Positions 1 to 8,165 of a DNA stretch of 38,791 nt are shown one piece after another (position 1 is the first letter of the stretch; the number at the start of each line of letters is the position of its first letter). Below the pieces are notes generated by a model that was not told the DNA's origin, searched no databases, and saw only the letters and a list, made by a program, of their open reading frames with translations. Origin of the DNA: Nitrospiraceae bacterium UBA2166 (GTDB lineage Bacteria; Nitrospirota; Nitrospiria; Nitrospirales; UBA2166); the NCBI GenBank assembly GCA_002328825.1, contig DCWI01000118.1:1-38791 (forward strand), written 5' to 3'. Position numbers and translations under genes: made by a program.

Positions 1-305
1 CCAACGTATCTACGGTCAATGCGGGTATCAATCCGAAGTATCGAATGGATACGTTATTCGGGGATGACCGGAAGTTTCGGCCGTGGATCATCCCGGTGGG
101 TTGGGAATTCCAGGTCTTTAGTCCTCCACCTAATTCCATGCAGATGTGGGAGATTGGTGGCGTGACTGGAGTTGGTATGGATGTCCACGTATGGGATCGT
201 ATTTGGGTTGGTGTTGAAGGCAGGTACCATTACCAGTACACGGATCATACGGGCATCGACGGGAATTGGTTTACAGCTGGGGGATATGTGGGACTCTCAT
301 GGTGA
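1..305 (+). CDS. Outer-membrane beta-barrel-like protein, C-terminal part (5' truncated)
   Basis: An open frame enters from the left edge (frame of base 3) and ends at TGA 303-305, so only the C-terminal 100 or so residues are present. It contains the motif RPWIIPVGWE followed by alternating hydrophobic and aromatic stretches, and ends in GGYVGLSW, an aromatic C-terminus typical of outer-membrane beta-barrels. The two genes downstream have the same PWIIP motif at the corresponding place and similar ends, so this is the first visible member of a tandem paralog family. The role (porin, adhesin or structural) cannot be told from sequence. The barrel assignment is inferred from strand pattern and C-terminus, not from a recognised named family. 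Confidence 0.75.
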   Translation, partial: NVSTVNAGINPKYRMDTLFGDDRKFRPWIIPVGWEFQVFSPPPNSMQMWEIGGVTGVGMDVHVWDRIWVGVEGRYHYQYTDHTGIDGNWFTAGGYVGLSW

Positions 306-364
306 GGGGTATCTCAAACATGAGCCAGCTCATGGCACCGCAAGGGCCACAAAGCTTTGAGACA

Positions 365-418
365 CGGGAGGATTTCACAATGGAAAGAGCGAAATGGAAG
401 AAATCATTGTTGCTCTTA
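365..418 (+). repeat. Duplicated leader/signal-peptide segment, copy 1
   Basis: This segment covers the ribosome-binding site CGGGAGG (365-371), the start codon at 380 and the first 13 codons of the second barrel gene. It matches 1148-1201 at 47 of 54 bases by my count, with identical 15-base spacing from the start of the CGGGAGG to the ATG. The similarity is clearly higher than in the mature coding region. Confidence 0.8.
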
Positions 419-1096
419 GCGCTAGTAATCCCGCTTCTTTTCGTCTTGTCGTTCCCCCAGACCTCGTCAGCACAGTTGCCTTTCCATGTGAATGGAAACT
501 TCTTCTTTCAGGCTGGGGGTAAGTTCCTTATGAATGATAGGGCGAATGAGCCGTTCACGGACTTCTTTTCGGGTTCGACAGGGACGGAGCCAGCGGATAA
601 CACCGCAGGCTGGTATGTCGGAATGGGTATTGACATGCCGCTCTGGGAACTACCGTGGGGAGATGTCATCGTTGGAACTATCAACATTGACGTAGGTCAT
701 TTTGACCAAGCTGATAAAACGTTTTTAACCGCGCAGGGCTTGCCGTCGCTGACTGCTCCAGGTCGTGGACAAGATCTGAAGCAACAGGGAGGATTGACGA
801 CGATGGGCATCATGGTGCACCCGAAGTGGCGCATTGCGGCACTCTCAACGGAGGTGAACGGAAAACTTATTCAGCCGTGGATTATTCCCTTCGGATTTGA
901 AGTGCAGGCATTCGCACCACCGACAGCTGGGATGAACATCTTTGATGTAGGGTCGATTTTTGGTGTCGGCGTAGACATGGTGTTAACGAAGCGGTTGGTG
1001 GTCGGTATTGACAACCGGTGGCATGTTGGCACCGGTCAGACTCGTGTCGACACATTGAATACAACCGTTGGGGGATACGTCGGAATCCGCTTCTAG
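380..1096 (+). CDS. Exported outer-membrane beta-barrel-like protein, paralog 2
   Basis: The ATG at 380 is chosen over an upstream in-frame start because GGGAGG lies at 366-371 and the protein then begins with a clean signal peptide (MERAKWKK, a long hydrophobic stretch, then a likely cut near SSA/Q). This gives 238 residues. The mature part has features shared with the next gene: NDRANEPFTD, GWYVGMGIDMP, QPWIIPFGFE, and a GxGVDM...VVGIDNRWH region, ending GGYVGIRF. The C-terminal phenylalanine and amphipathic strands suggest insertion in the outer membrane. I do not recognise a named family and assign no substrate. It sits in a tandem array with 1-305 and 1163-1852, likely one transcript. 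Confidence 0.8.
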   Translation: MERAKWKKSLLLLALVIPLLFVLSFPQTSSAQLPFHVNGNFFFQAGGKFLMNDRANEPFTDFFSGSTGTEPADNTAGWYVGMGIDMPLWELPWGDVIVGTINIDVGHFDQADKTFLTAQGLPSLTAPGRGQDLKQQGGLTTMGIMVHPKWRIAALSTEVNGKLIQPWIIPFGFEVQAFAPPTAGMNIFDVGSIFGVGVDMVLTKRLVVGIDNRWHVGTGQTRVDTLNTTVGGYVGIRF

Positions 1097-1147
1097 CGGG
1101 ACGATGTCTTAAGGTAACCAAGGATGACCTGCAACATGCAACATATA

Positions 1148-1201
1148 CGGGAGGATTTGACAATGGAAAGAGCGAGATGGAAGGCTACATTGTTGCTCTT
1201 G
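1148..1201 (+). repeat. Duplicated leader/signal-peptide segment, copy 2
   Basis: This is the counterpart of 365-418 and contains CGGGAGG (1148-1154), the ATG at 1163 and the start of the signal peptide. Seven of 54 bases differ by my count, four of them clustered at codons 8-9 of the gene. Confidence 0.8.
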
Positions 1202-1852
1202 GCATGGCTATTCCCGCTTCTGTTCATCCCGGTCTTCCCCCAGCTGTCATGGGCTCAGATGCCGGTTGAGGTGAATGGATCAACCTACTGGGGAGGCGGA
1301 ATTGCCGGCTTGATCAATGATCGAGCAAATGAAATGTTTACTGACTTGAACTCGTCCCTCACGGGAAGTAAGCCAAACGATGACACGCTTGGCTGGTACG
1401 TGAGTACGGGTATGGAGATCCCGATTTGGGGTCGCTCAAATGGCCATGTTATCTTAGGCGAAATTAACATGGATTTCAGGAAATTTGGTGGTGAGCAGGC
1501 GGGTTTCCCGGGCAGTGGTGGTGGTTCGGGTTCTGGTTTCGAGATCCATAGGGTCGACTTGATTCAGATTTCTGCCAGTTTCTCGCCAAAGTATCGTTTC
1601 GATAACTTTCACTCATCCGGACGGATCTGGCCTTGGATTATTCCAGTTGGTTTGGAGCTTGGGGCGATAAGTCCTCCAGGGCCTGACGTCAATCCGATTG
1701 ATATTGGTACGGTTCATGGGTTTGGTGTTGATTACATGTTGAACCGTTACTTTATTGTCGGTGTTGACTTTCGGTATCACTTGGCCTCAGGTATTCAAGC
1801 AATTGAAACTAGCAGCTTCACTTCAGGTGTGAAGATTGGTCTGCGGTTCTAG
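1163..1852 (+). CDS. Exported outer-membrane beta-barrel-like protein, paralog 3
   Basis: The ATG at 1163 follows GGGAGG with good spacing and gives a 229-residue protein with a signal peptide (MERARWKATLLLLAW..., likely cut near SWA/Q). The mature part aligns with paralog 2 through NDRANEMFTD, GWYVSTGMEIP, WPWIIPVGLE and FGVDYMLNRYFIVGVDFRYH, and ends VKIGLRF, with the terminal Phe expected of an outer-membrane barrel. A short Gly/Ser-rich loop (GSGGGSGSG) lies mid-protein and could be a surface or periplasmic turn. Function is unknown. The gene follows paralog 2 by 66 bases, so co-expression is likely. Confidence 0.8.
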   Translation: MERARWKATLLLLAWLFPLLFIPVFPQLSWAQMPVEVNGSTYWGGGIAGLINDRANEMFTDLNSSLTGSKPNDDTLGWYVSTGMEIPIWGRSNGHVILGEINMDFRKFGGEQAGFPGSGGGSGSGFEIHRVDLIQISASFSPKYRFDNFHSSGRIWPWIIPVGLELGAISPPGPDVNPIDIGTVHGFGVDYMLNRYFIVGVDFRYHLASGIQAIETSSFTSGVKIGLRF

Positions 1853-1918
1853 GGGTTTGAGGGGATGGTACCGATGAAACGATGGGCTGTGAAAGTTGCG
1901 AGATGGAGGGAACCAATC

Positions 1919-3220
1919 ATGAGAAAATTTGGGCCAATAACCAGAGTCGGCCATGGGGCTCGATATGGGCTCTTGGCACTGACTGCGGTCAGTATGATGA
2001 TGATGGGTCCAGTCATTTCTCCAGCGCTGGCGCAAGTTGTCACCTTAACGCCAACCGAGGGGGGGGCGGCTATGGGTGTTCAGCCTGGGACTGCGACCAT
2101 CGATGTTAAGCAAAACGGAAATGCGAAAATTACATTTGATCTTTCCGGGATACCGGCGCCGAACCCAGGGCTTGAATGTCGTGGGCTGGACAGTGACCAG
2201 TCGTTGTTGTCTGGGTGGTTTCGGTTTATCAATAACGATGGGGAGTCCACGGTTAATGCGGACAACCTAGTCGAACGGTGGGGGCCTCCCCCGACCATTC
2301 TTGAGGATGCTCCTGAAGGGTGTGTTGCGGAATATCCAATTTCGCGAGGGAGGAAGCCGTTTGATCCAGAGAATCCCGAGAGCACGGATAGAGGCGGAGG
2401 GACATCTGGCTGTTATGGGAAGGCTCCAAACGTGATTACGTGGAGTCCTATAGCCAAATCTACGTCGGGGTTTACTGCTGGGATGGGTGGAACTTCGCGT
2501 CCTGATCCCAACGGATTTGTGTCTGATACAGACGGCGATGCGAATGCAACGCTAAAGACTAATTTTGACCCTACTGATGGGGCAACGACACCGTTGGTTC
2601 TGAATCCATGGCATTTTGGATCGAGCGTGCCACCGTTCTGGGCGCAGTGTACGAATCCAAAGGTCACCCCCGCACCGCCGGTCTGTCTTGCTGCTGGAGG
2701 AAAGCTCCGGGCTAATGACAGCGGATTTAAGCGGGTATTTGAGAACAAGCCGTTCAATGACCATGTTGGTCCGAATGGCGAGCGTATTCCGTCGAGAATC
2801 CCGGGTATTGGGGTGATCGGTGAGATGAATACTTTTGGCGAAGTTGATGAGAGGGCGTATGGTAGGGGCCTCATTTTTGATATTAATGGGCCCTGTGATA
2901 ACAATCCTCTCGCCAAAACGCCGTGTGGGCCTGGTGGGTTTGGAAAAGAAGGTGGTCCTCCTGCACATCCGGCTGGGCGAGACATGATGGGCTTCCCGCC
3001 GAAGCCTGGGAGTGCAAAGGGTCAGCGGTTCCAAGTTCCTGATGAAAAGGGACGGCAAACTCTTGCTCGAGCAGAGGCGACGCACATATCGGTTGTTCTG
3101 CACAAAGATTGTTTGACGCATGGCCACATTCCTGGGCATGGGCCAGGGATTGGACTTCCTCCACCGGCGCAAGGGCTGCCGGATGATTTTGTCGAAATCT
3201 TGAGAGGAGAAATACGATGA
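1919..3220 (+). CDS. Secreted protein with C-terminal THGH/Gly-Pro motif, first of a coupled pair
   Basis: An in-frame ATG exists at 1865, but the ATG at 1919 has a clear GGAGGG (1905-1910) eight bases upstream and starts a good signal peptide (MRKFGPITRVGHGARYG, hydrophobic core, ALA/Q near residue 38). This gives 433 residues. The mature protein is rich in Gly, Pro and Asn. Near the N-terminus an extracellular-type beta segment (NAKITFDLSGIP) is visible, and an Asp-rich DTDGDANA stretch lies mid-protein. Cysteines are scattered, suggesting disulfides. From about residue 400 it carries THGHIPGHGPGIG, shared with the next protein. The stop overlaps the next start (ATGA, 3217-3220), so translation is coupled. 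I do not recognise the family; extracellular or periplasmic location is inferred. Confidence 0.8.
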   Translation: MRKFGPITRVGHGARYGLLALTAVSMMMMGPVISPALAQVVTLTPTEGGAAMGVQPGTATIDVKQNGNAKITFDLSGIPAPNPGLECRGLDSDQSLLSGWFRFINNDGESTVNADNLVERWGPPPTILEDAPEGCVAEYPISRGRKPFDPENPESTDRGGGTSGCYGKAPNVITWSPIAKSTSGFTAGMGGTSRPDPNGFVSDTDGDANATLKTNFDPTDGATTPLVLNPWHFGSSVPPFWAQCTNPKVTPAPPVCLAAGGKLRANDSGFKRVFENKPFNDHVGPNGERIPSRIPGIGVIGEMNTFGEVDERAYGRGLIFDINGPCDNNPLAKTPCGPGGFGKEGGPPAHPAGRDMMGFPPKPGSAKGQRFQVPDEKGRQTLARAEATHISVVLHKDCLTHGHIPGHGPGIGLPPPAQGLPDDFVEILRGEIR

Positions 3221-4200
3221 AGCGTATGATAGTGGTCATGTTGGTCGGGTTTGCTCTTGTGATGGCTGCTCCGGTCGGCTCCCTGCTTGGATCGTCGAGC
3301 GAAGCTTGGGCCGCGGGGCCAGGGGAAAAAATGATCAAGATGTTTAAGGCCCCTTTCCTGAGCCTTCCTCTCCGCGGGTTTTTCTACCCACCTGCAGTGG
3401 AAACGGACAACTTTGCTACAGTTAAGGTGTTTGAGTCTGGACAGGGAGTGCGCCACTCTGAGTTGAGGTATACGTTTAGAGGGTTAACGGCCAACACGGT
3501 GCATACCTTGTGGTTTGTCAACCTGTTTATGATTACGCGTCATAGCGCGTTCCCTGGCGTTGCTCCACCAAGTCCGCAGGGGAATCCTTATTTGCCGTGG
3601 ACCTCTGGGACGGCTGGTGTAGGGTACGATGCAGATGGTGATGGTGTCTTGACTTGTGGGGAGGGTGTTAGAGGGTTTGACCCTGTTGTTACCACGGAGG
3701 AACCAACTCCTGGTGCCATGAATGGTGTGGCTTTTGGAACAGGGCAGTCACCTACGTTTGACCAGAATTCATTCTGTACAAATGAATGGGGGCATGCAAA
3801 TCCAGTGATTCGGTTGCCATACGACATCACGACAAAAAATGTCCCGGCACAGACACCTCCTCTTTTCCAAACCGAGGTGGTTGAGTTTCCAAATGGCGAA
3901 ACTCTGAAACATCGGCATGTTATCGATATTTCATACAAGCGGCTTTATGATGAGAATCCAGATTCTCCTCGGTTTGGTTATCAAAAGGTTGATAACCTTG
4001 GGCGGCCAATTTTTCAGACTTATCGGCTCATTCCGATGGTGGTCTGTACTCATTATGATGGAGGTCTTGGTATGACCCATGGCCACCATCCTGGCAATGG
4101 TCCAGGGACTGGTCCCACTCCAACGGCGTTTGGGACGGATCATGAATGCTTGATGGCGGCGATGCAGACTACTCAGGCGCGTGATAGGCAAGAGGATTAG
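3217..4200 (+). CDS. Secreted protein with EF-hand-like loop and THGH/Gly-Pro motif, second of a coupled pair
   Basis: This 327-residue protein starts at the ATG overlapping the previous stop, preceded by GAGGAG (3205-3210). A signal peptide is evident, with a likely cut near AWA/A at residue 32. An extracellular beta-domain seems to follow (YTFRGLTANTVHTLWFVNLF). Residues 138-149, DADGDGVLTCGE, match a canonical 12-residue EF-hand calcium loop (Asp at 1, 3 and 5, Gly at 6, Leu at 8, Glu at 12). From residue 287, THGHHPGNGPGTG repeats the motif of its partner. The family is not recognised. Calcium binding is inferred from the loop alone. A strong terminator follows, so the pair closes the transcript. 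Confidence 0.82.
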   Translation: MKRMIVVMLVGFALVMAAPVGSLLGSSSEAWAAGPGEKMIKMFKAPFLSLPLRGFFYPPAVETDNFATVKVFESGQGVRHSELRYTFRGLTANTVHTLWFVNLFMITRHSAFPGVAPPSPQGNPYLPWTSGTAGVGYDADGDGVLTCGEGVRGFDPVVTTEEPTPGAMNGVAFGTGQSPTFDQNSFCTNEWGHANPVIRLPYDITTKNVPAQTPPLFQTEVVEFPNGETLKHRHVIDISYKRLYDENPDSPRFGYQKVDNLGRPIFQTYRLIPMVVCTHYDGGLGMTHGHHPGNGPGTGPTPTAFGTDHECLMAAMQTTQARDRQED

Positions 4201-4248
4201 CGTCACTTAGAAGTATTCTGTAATTCAAATTGGTTCGGATTCTGCGGG

Positions 4249-4287
4249 ACGGCCTGCGTAACGGTGTTACGCAGGCCGTTTTCGTTT
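4249..4287 (+). terminator. Rho-independent terminator after the secreted-protein block
   Basis: There is a perfect 14-bp inverted repeat, ACGGCCTGCGTAAC (4249-4262) and GTTACGCAGGCCGT (4266-4279), with a 3-base loop. A T-rich run (TTTTCGTTT, from 4279) follows. It lies 48 bases after the stop at 4200. Confidence 0.92.
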
Positions 4288-4306
4288 GCGTATCAGTCAG
4301 GTTGTT

Positions 4307-4759
4307 ATGATAAGGAAGGGTTGTCTGGGAATGCTTGTGTTGCTTATATGTTTCGTTGTTTTTGCGTTTCCGATCTCCGTAGGGGCCTATCATACTGCGG
4401 ATCATTTTTGTACTCAGTGTGTTGAGGAGAGTTGTGGAGGGGGGAGTGCTTCGGATCGGGATTATTTATTTTGTGTTTCATCGGCGTGTGGTGCTGAGTG
4501 CGAAGTCTGGGCGGCTGATCGCTTTGGGGTGACCGATGGGTGCGTAGCACAGTGTGATGTGATGATGGAGACTTGCCAAATGGCTTCGGATGACTCCGGA
4601 GGCCTCATTGATGATTATTGTGCGGATACCGCGCGGACGTGTTACGCAGCCTGTGAAAGTGAAGTAGGTGAGCAGCTTGCGGATGAGGATATGTATCTTG
4701 ACGAAGTCTTATCTGATGTTTTGGATGAAGAGTGGTATGAAGAATTGGATGTGGAGTGA
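4307..4759 (+). CDS. Small cysteine-rich secreted protein with acidic tail
   Basis: Starting from the ATG at 4307 (an in-frame TTG at 4286 would overlap the terminator) the protein has 150 residues. The N-terminus MIRKGCLG plus a long hydrophobic run forms a signal peptide, likely cut near SVGA/Y at residue 27. The mature part has 12 cysteines, at residues 35, 38, 43, 56, 61, 65, 79, 83, 90, 105, 112 and 116, falling into four groups of three. The last 35 residues are very acidic. Even cysteine number and export suggest six disulfides, or a metal-binding protein. No known family is recognised. The ribosome-binding site is weak. It has its own position after a terminator, so it needs its own promoter, which I could not identify. 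Confidence 0.7.
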   Translation: MIRKGCLGMLVLLICFVVFAFPISVGAYHTADHFCTQCVEESCGGGSASDRDYLFCVSSACGAECEVWAADRFGVTDGCVAQCDVMMETCQMASDDSGGLIDDYCADTARTCYAACESEVGEQLADEDMYLDEVLSDVLDEEWYEELDVE

Positions 4760-4804
4760 TGAAATTGGTCGTACGGCAGATTGGGTGAGGTTCATGCGTG
4801 ATTG

Positions 4805-5443
4805 CTATTGTTTTGAGAGGAAGATATTTCCGTAGTATGAGATCGCAGATTGTCCCGAGTTGTCGGTGTCTGTCATCAAAGCAATCCCAGTAGCAAAGGC
4901 TGTGTCCTCACCAAAAGACTGGCGATAATCGGAACGAATATTTCGTTTGTGTGTGACCCACTGTCCCCTGTTGGCTGTTTTAGATTGGACTGCAATGACC
5001 ATGGAGTGGCGTGAATATGCGCTTTGCCATGATGAGTTGATTGGCTGGTTGCTAGACCACACATAGTTTAAGAGGCGATTGTGCCTGAATATACCCATAC
5101 GTTGCCGAAAGATGACATATATTCGTGCAGGATAGTCATCTCCTGACTTCGTGAGTTCATCCAAGCCTTGCAATGTATTAGTAATACGCCAAGACCAATT
5201 GAGGTATGGGGTTTTGTTGAGATCAATATCAACAAACTTGTACAGGCCTGAAGCAGAGCCTGCACTTTTGGCCATGAGTGCGTGTTTTCCATCGACTTGC
5301 ACAAAGGTGTAAGTCGTTTTTCCTTTGAAACGTTGTTCCTTCCATCCACTCAGGTCTCCCGAGCTAAAGTCTCCGATCATAGAGATCATGGAGTGTAGTA
5401 TACCGGATGTTATTCTATCTCGTTTAACTGAGGTGTTTGACAC
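4805..5443 (-). CDS. DUF3047 family protein
   Basis: On the minus strand, 212 residues from a GTG at 5443; an ATG at 5389 (start of MISMIGDFSSGDL) would remove 18 residues and leave the domain whole. The core reads GDFSSGDLSGWKEQRFKGKT, then YKFVDIDLNKTPYLNWSWRI, DYPARIYVIF, NYVWSS and a C-terminal TDTDNSGQSAISYYGNI. This order is characteristic of DUF3047, whose members are mostly exported beta-rich proteins of unknown function. No signal peptide is visible from either start, which is unusual and suggests the true start may lie further upstream, inside hemE. It is divergent from hemE with only 32 bases between the start codons. Confidence 0.75.
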   Translation of the reverse strand: MSNTSVKRDRITSGILHSMISMIGDFSSGDLSGWKEQRFKGKTTYTFVQVDGKHALMAKSAGSASGLYKFVDIDLNKTPYLNWSWRITNTLQGLDELTKSGDDYPARIYVIFRQRMGIFRHNRLLNYVWSSNQPINSSWQSAYSRHSMVIAVQSKTANRGQWVTHKRNIRSDYRQSFGEDTAFATGIALMTDTDNSGQSAISYYGNIFLSKQ

Positions 5444-5475
5444 CCTGTTTTCTTCACCCGTAGAATGGCTCCACG

Positions 5476-6528
5476 ATGAGCAGACAGTCCAATGACCGTT
5501 TTTTGAAAGCGTGTCGACGGGAGCCCGTTGACTGTACTCCAGTATGGTTCATGCGCCAAGCTGGACGGTATATGGGGGAGTATTTGAAGATACGCGAGCA
5601 GTATGACATTTTGACGGTCTGCAAAACCCCAGAACTTTCTGCAGAAGTAACTATGCAGCCGGTTAAACGATTTGATATTGATGCGGCAATTATTTTTGCG
5701 GATATTCTTCTTCCGTTGGAGCCTATGGGGCTTAATTTGGAATTTTCTGCTGGAGAGGGACCTGTGATCCATAATCCAGTTCGAGATAACAGTGGAGTAA
5801 AGGCACTGAAGGAAGTTGATGGAGACAGTCTTCGCTATGTTGGAGACGCAATTCGAATGGCGCAACGAAGTCTGCAAGAACAGCCGTGCCCCATTCCGTT
5901 GATAGGGTTTGCAGGGGCTCCGTTCACGCTTGCAAGCTATGCTATAGAGGGAGGGGCGTCGCGCAATTACATCCATACGAAAGGGATGATGTATGGAGAT
6001 TCAGCAGCATGGCATACGCTTATGGAAAAATTTTCTCATGTCGTTGCAGAGTATCTTCGGAGTCAGATTCACGCTGGAGCTCAGGTTGTGCAACTTTTTG
6101 ATAGTTGGGTGGGGTGTTTGAACCCTGATGACTATCGCGAGTATGTGCTTCCACACGTGCAGAAAATTATTTCGAGCCTACGTAACGAAGTAGTCCCAAT
6201 CATTTATTTCGGTACCGGTACTGGCTCCTTGCTAGAGTTGATGAAGGAAGCTGGTGGGGACGTCATCGGGGTTGATTGGCGGGTGCATATTGATGACGCA
6301 TGGAAGCGTCTTGGCCAAGATGTTGCAGTACAAGGAAACCTCGACCCTGTAGCATTGTTTGCTCCAATTTCAGAAATTCAGCGCCGTGTTTCGGATATTA
6401 TGCGCCGCATAGGGAATCGGCCTGGGCATATTTTTAATCTTGGGCACGGGATTTTGCCACAAACACCAGTTGAGCACGTCCAAGCCGTGGCGAAGATGGT
6501 TCACGAACTGAGTGCCCGCCCATTGTGA
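5476..6528 (+). CDS. hemE: Uroporphyrinogen decarboxylase
   Basis: HemE removes four carboxyl groups from uroporphyrinogen III to give coproporphyrinogen III in cytoplasmic heme synthesis. The protein has 350 residues, normal for the family. Signature PVWFMRQAGRY is at residues 22-32, the conserved catalytic Asp is in IIFADILLP (about residue 76), and the later motifs GFAGAPFTLASY, GVDWR and FNLGHGILP are all present. It starts at the ATG at 5476. Its TGA overlaps the GTG of hemG by four bases, so the two heme genes are translationally coupled. Confidence 0.96.
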   Translation: MSRQSNDRFLKACRREPVDCTPVWFMRQAGRYMGEYLKIREQYDILTVCKTPELSAEVTMQPVKRFDIDAAIIFADILLPLEPMGLNLEFSAGEGPVIHNPVRDNSGVKALKEVDGDSLRYVGDAIRMAQRSLQEQPCPIPLIGFAGAPFTLASYAIEGGASRNYIHTKGMMYGDSAAWHTLMEKFSHVVAEYLRSQIHAGAQVVQLFDSWVGCLNPDDYREYVLPHVQKIISSLRNEVVPIIYFGTGTGSLLELMKEAGGDVIGVDWRVHIDDAWKRLGQDVAVQGNLDPVALFAPISEIQRRVSDIMRRIGNRPGHIFNLGHGILPQTPVEHVQAVAKMVHELSARPL

Positions 6529-7988
6529 ATGTCACGATTGTTGGGGGTGGAATTGCTGGTTTGGCAACTGCCCACTCCTTGCTGAAATACGCTGATTCAG
6601 AAAATCTTCCCGTCTCCTGTACCCTCGTTGAACGCGCGCAATACTTTGGCGGAAAAATTTTGACTGAAGTGATCGATGATTTTGTTATCGAGGGGGGCCC
6701 GGATTCGTTTCTTTCATACAAGCCGTGGGGGGTGGGGTTGTGTCGAGAACTTGGACTGGGTGATCGTCTTATGGGAACAAATACGCATTATCATCGAACG
6801 TATGTTCTCTTTAACGGGCGCCTTAGGGAGTTTCCCGAGGGATTGGTGACATTGGCACCTTCTCAATCTCTTCCATTATTGACGAGTCCGCTTCTCTCAT
6901 GGACGGGAAAACTTCGGTTGATGATGGACCTTTTTATTTCTAAACCATCAACTGATGGAACCGATGAATCATTGGCAAGTTTTTTTCGGAGACGGTTTGG
7001 AGTTGAGGTATTCGAACGGCTGATTGAGCCTTTAATGACGGGGATATATGCAGGTGATGCGGAGCAGTTGAGTCTCAAGGCGACGTTTCCACGTTTTATT
7101 GATTTTGAACAACGATATGGAAGCATTATTAAAGGAATGCTGGCGAGTCGTCGACAGAGAATGAAAACTAATCTTGGTGCTAATACAAAACTGACGACAT
7201 TTGTCACTCTCCGTGGGGGTCTTTCTGAGATGGTTCGTGCGTTGATCTCATCTCTTGAAAAGGTCGAGAAAGAAAAAATGTTATTGCGAAACGGTGTCAG
7301 CGTTACTGGCATGACTCAGTTAGTTTCCGGTAAAAATCCAAAGTATGAAATAAAATTAGGGAATGGAGAAAGTCTCGTCAGTGACGCGGTTGTGCTGGCG
7401 ACGCCAGCATTTACGGCAGCAGACTTATTAATGCCTCTTGATGATGAAATTGCTGAACAATTACGCTGTATCCCGTACACGAGTACGGCGACGGTTTCAT
7501 TAGCGTATCCGGTAGAAAGCCTTTCGCATGCTCACGCGCTGGATGGGTTTGGTTTTGTCATTCCACGAGTAGAGAATCGTCCGTTGGTTGCTTCGACATG
7601 GACATCAACAAAGTGGGCACATCGATCTCCAAATGATCATGCGCTTCTTCGGTGTTATCTTGGAGGAGTTGGACGGGAAGACGTTGTGCGTCGGGATGAT
7701 CACGACATCATTCGTCTCGTACAGGGAGAACTGCGAGATATTCTTGGTATTATTTCTGATCCAGTATTATCTCGGGTATATCGGTGGGAAAATGCTATTC
7801 CGCAGTACTTGGTCGGACATTTGGATCGGCTTGTTAAGATTGAAGAACGTTTGATTCAATATCCTGGGTTGTGCGTAACAGGATCTGCTTACCGTGGAGT
7901 GGGATTGCCTGATTGTATTCACGAGGGAGAATTGACTGCAAAAAAAATGGTCGATTACTTTCTCGCCTCAGGAGATGTTAAAAAATAA
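6525..7988 (+). CDS. hemG: Protoporphyrinogen oxidase, FAD-dependent (HemY type)
   Basis: This enzyme oxidises protoporphyrinogen IX (or coproporphyrinogen III in the coproporphyrin-dependent branch) in late heme synthesis. The 487-residue protein starts at a GTG overlapping the hemE stop. The FAD-binding dinucleotide motif VGGGIAGLA is at residues 6-14, followed by a Glu at the end of the second strand (LVERAQYFGGK). Family motifs VIEGGPDSFLSYKPWG and FIEPLMTGIYAGD-like (LIEPLMTGIYAGD) are present, and the C-terminal FAD segment is GLCVTGSAYRGVGLPDCI. No membrane helix is evident. It belongs to the HemY/HemG flavoprotein family, not to the flavodoxin-like or HemJ types. Confidence 0.93.
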   Translation: MNVTIVGGGIAGLATAHSLLKYADSENLPVSCTLVERAQYFGGKILTEVIDDFVIEGGPDSFLSYKPWGVGLCRELGLGDRLMGTNTHYHRTYVLFNGRLREFPEGLVTLAPSQSLPLLTSPLLSWTGKLRLMMDLFISKPSTDGTDESLASFFRRRFGVEVFERLIEPLMTGIYAGDAEQLSLKATFPRFIDFEQRYGSIIKGMLASRRQRMKTNLGANTKLTTFVTLRGGLSEMVRALISSLEKVEKEKMLLRNGVSVTGMTQLVSGKNPKYEIKLGNGESLVSDAVVLATPAFTAADLLMPLDDEIAEQLRCIPYTSTATVSLAYPVESLSHAHALDGFGFVIPRVENRPLVASTWTSTKWAHRSPNDHALLRCYLGGVGREDVVRRDDHDIIRLVQGELRDILGIISDPVLSRVYRWENAIPQYLVGHLDRLVKIEERLIQYPGLCVTGSAYRGVGLPDCIHEGELTAKKMVDYFLASGDVKK

Positions 7989-8165
7989 TATAGGTAAATT
8001 TTTTGAGGGTAGGGATGTTTGTGTTTGCGCCAAAATTTCATGATAATTGGCAGTTACGAGTCTTGGGTAGTCCAGTGGGTAAACGAATAGGGAAATATTG
8101 ACAAGTGTTTGCCAGCCCATTGTTTGCTGGGGGCTCTGCTGTGGCGGGGAGTTTGCGCGAAGTTC

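Noticed and set aside
2413..3172. Long minus-strand open frames of 190 and 206 codons opposite the first secreted protein
   Set aside because: They lie entirely opposite a gene with a clear signal peptide and ribosome-binding site. Their sequences are rich in Pro, Ser and Arg without motifs, as expected of antisense frames.
5410..5976. 188-codon minus-strand frame within hemE
   Set aside because: HemE is certain from its motifs, and this frame has no domain and would overlap the DUF3047 gene in another frame.
8098..8103. TTGACA as thiS promoter -35
   Set aside because: No acceptable -10 element is found 16-18 bases downstream.
7989..8165. Possible TPP riboswitch upstream of thiS
   Set aside because: I found neither the CTGAGA nor the ACCTGATCTGG-type conserved segments; only a short GCCAGC/GCTGG pairing is present.
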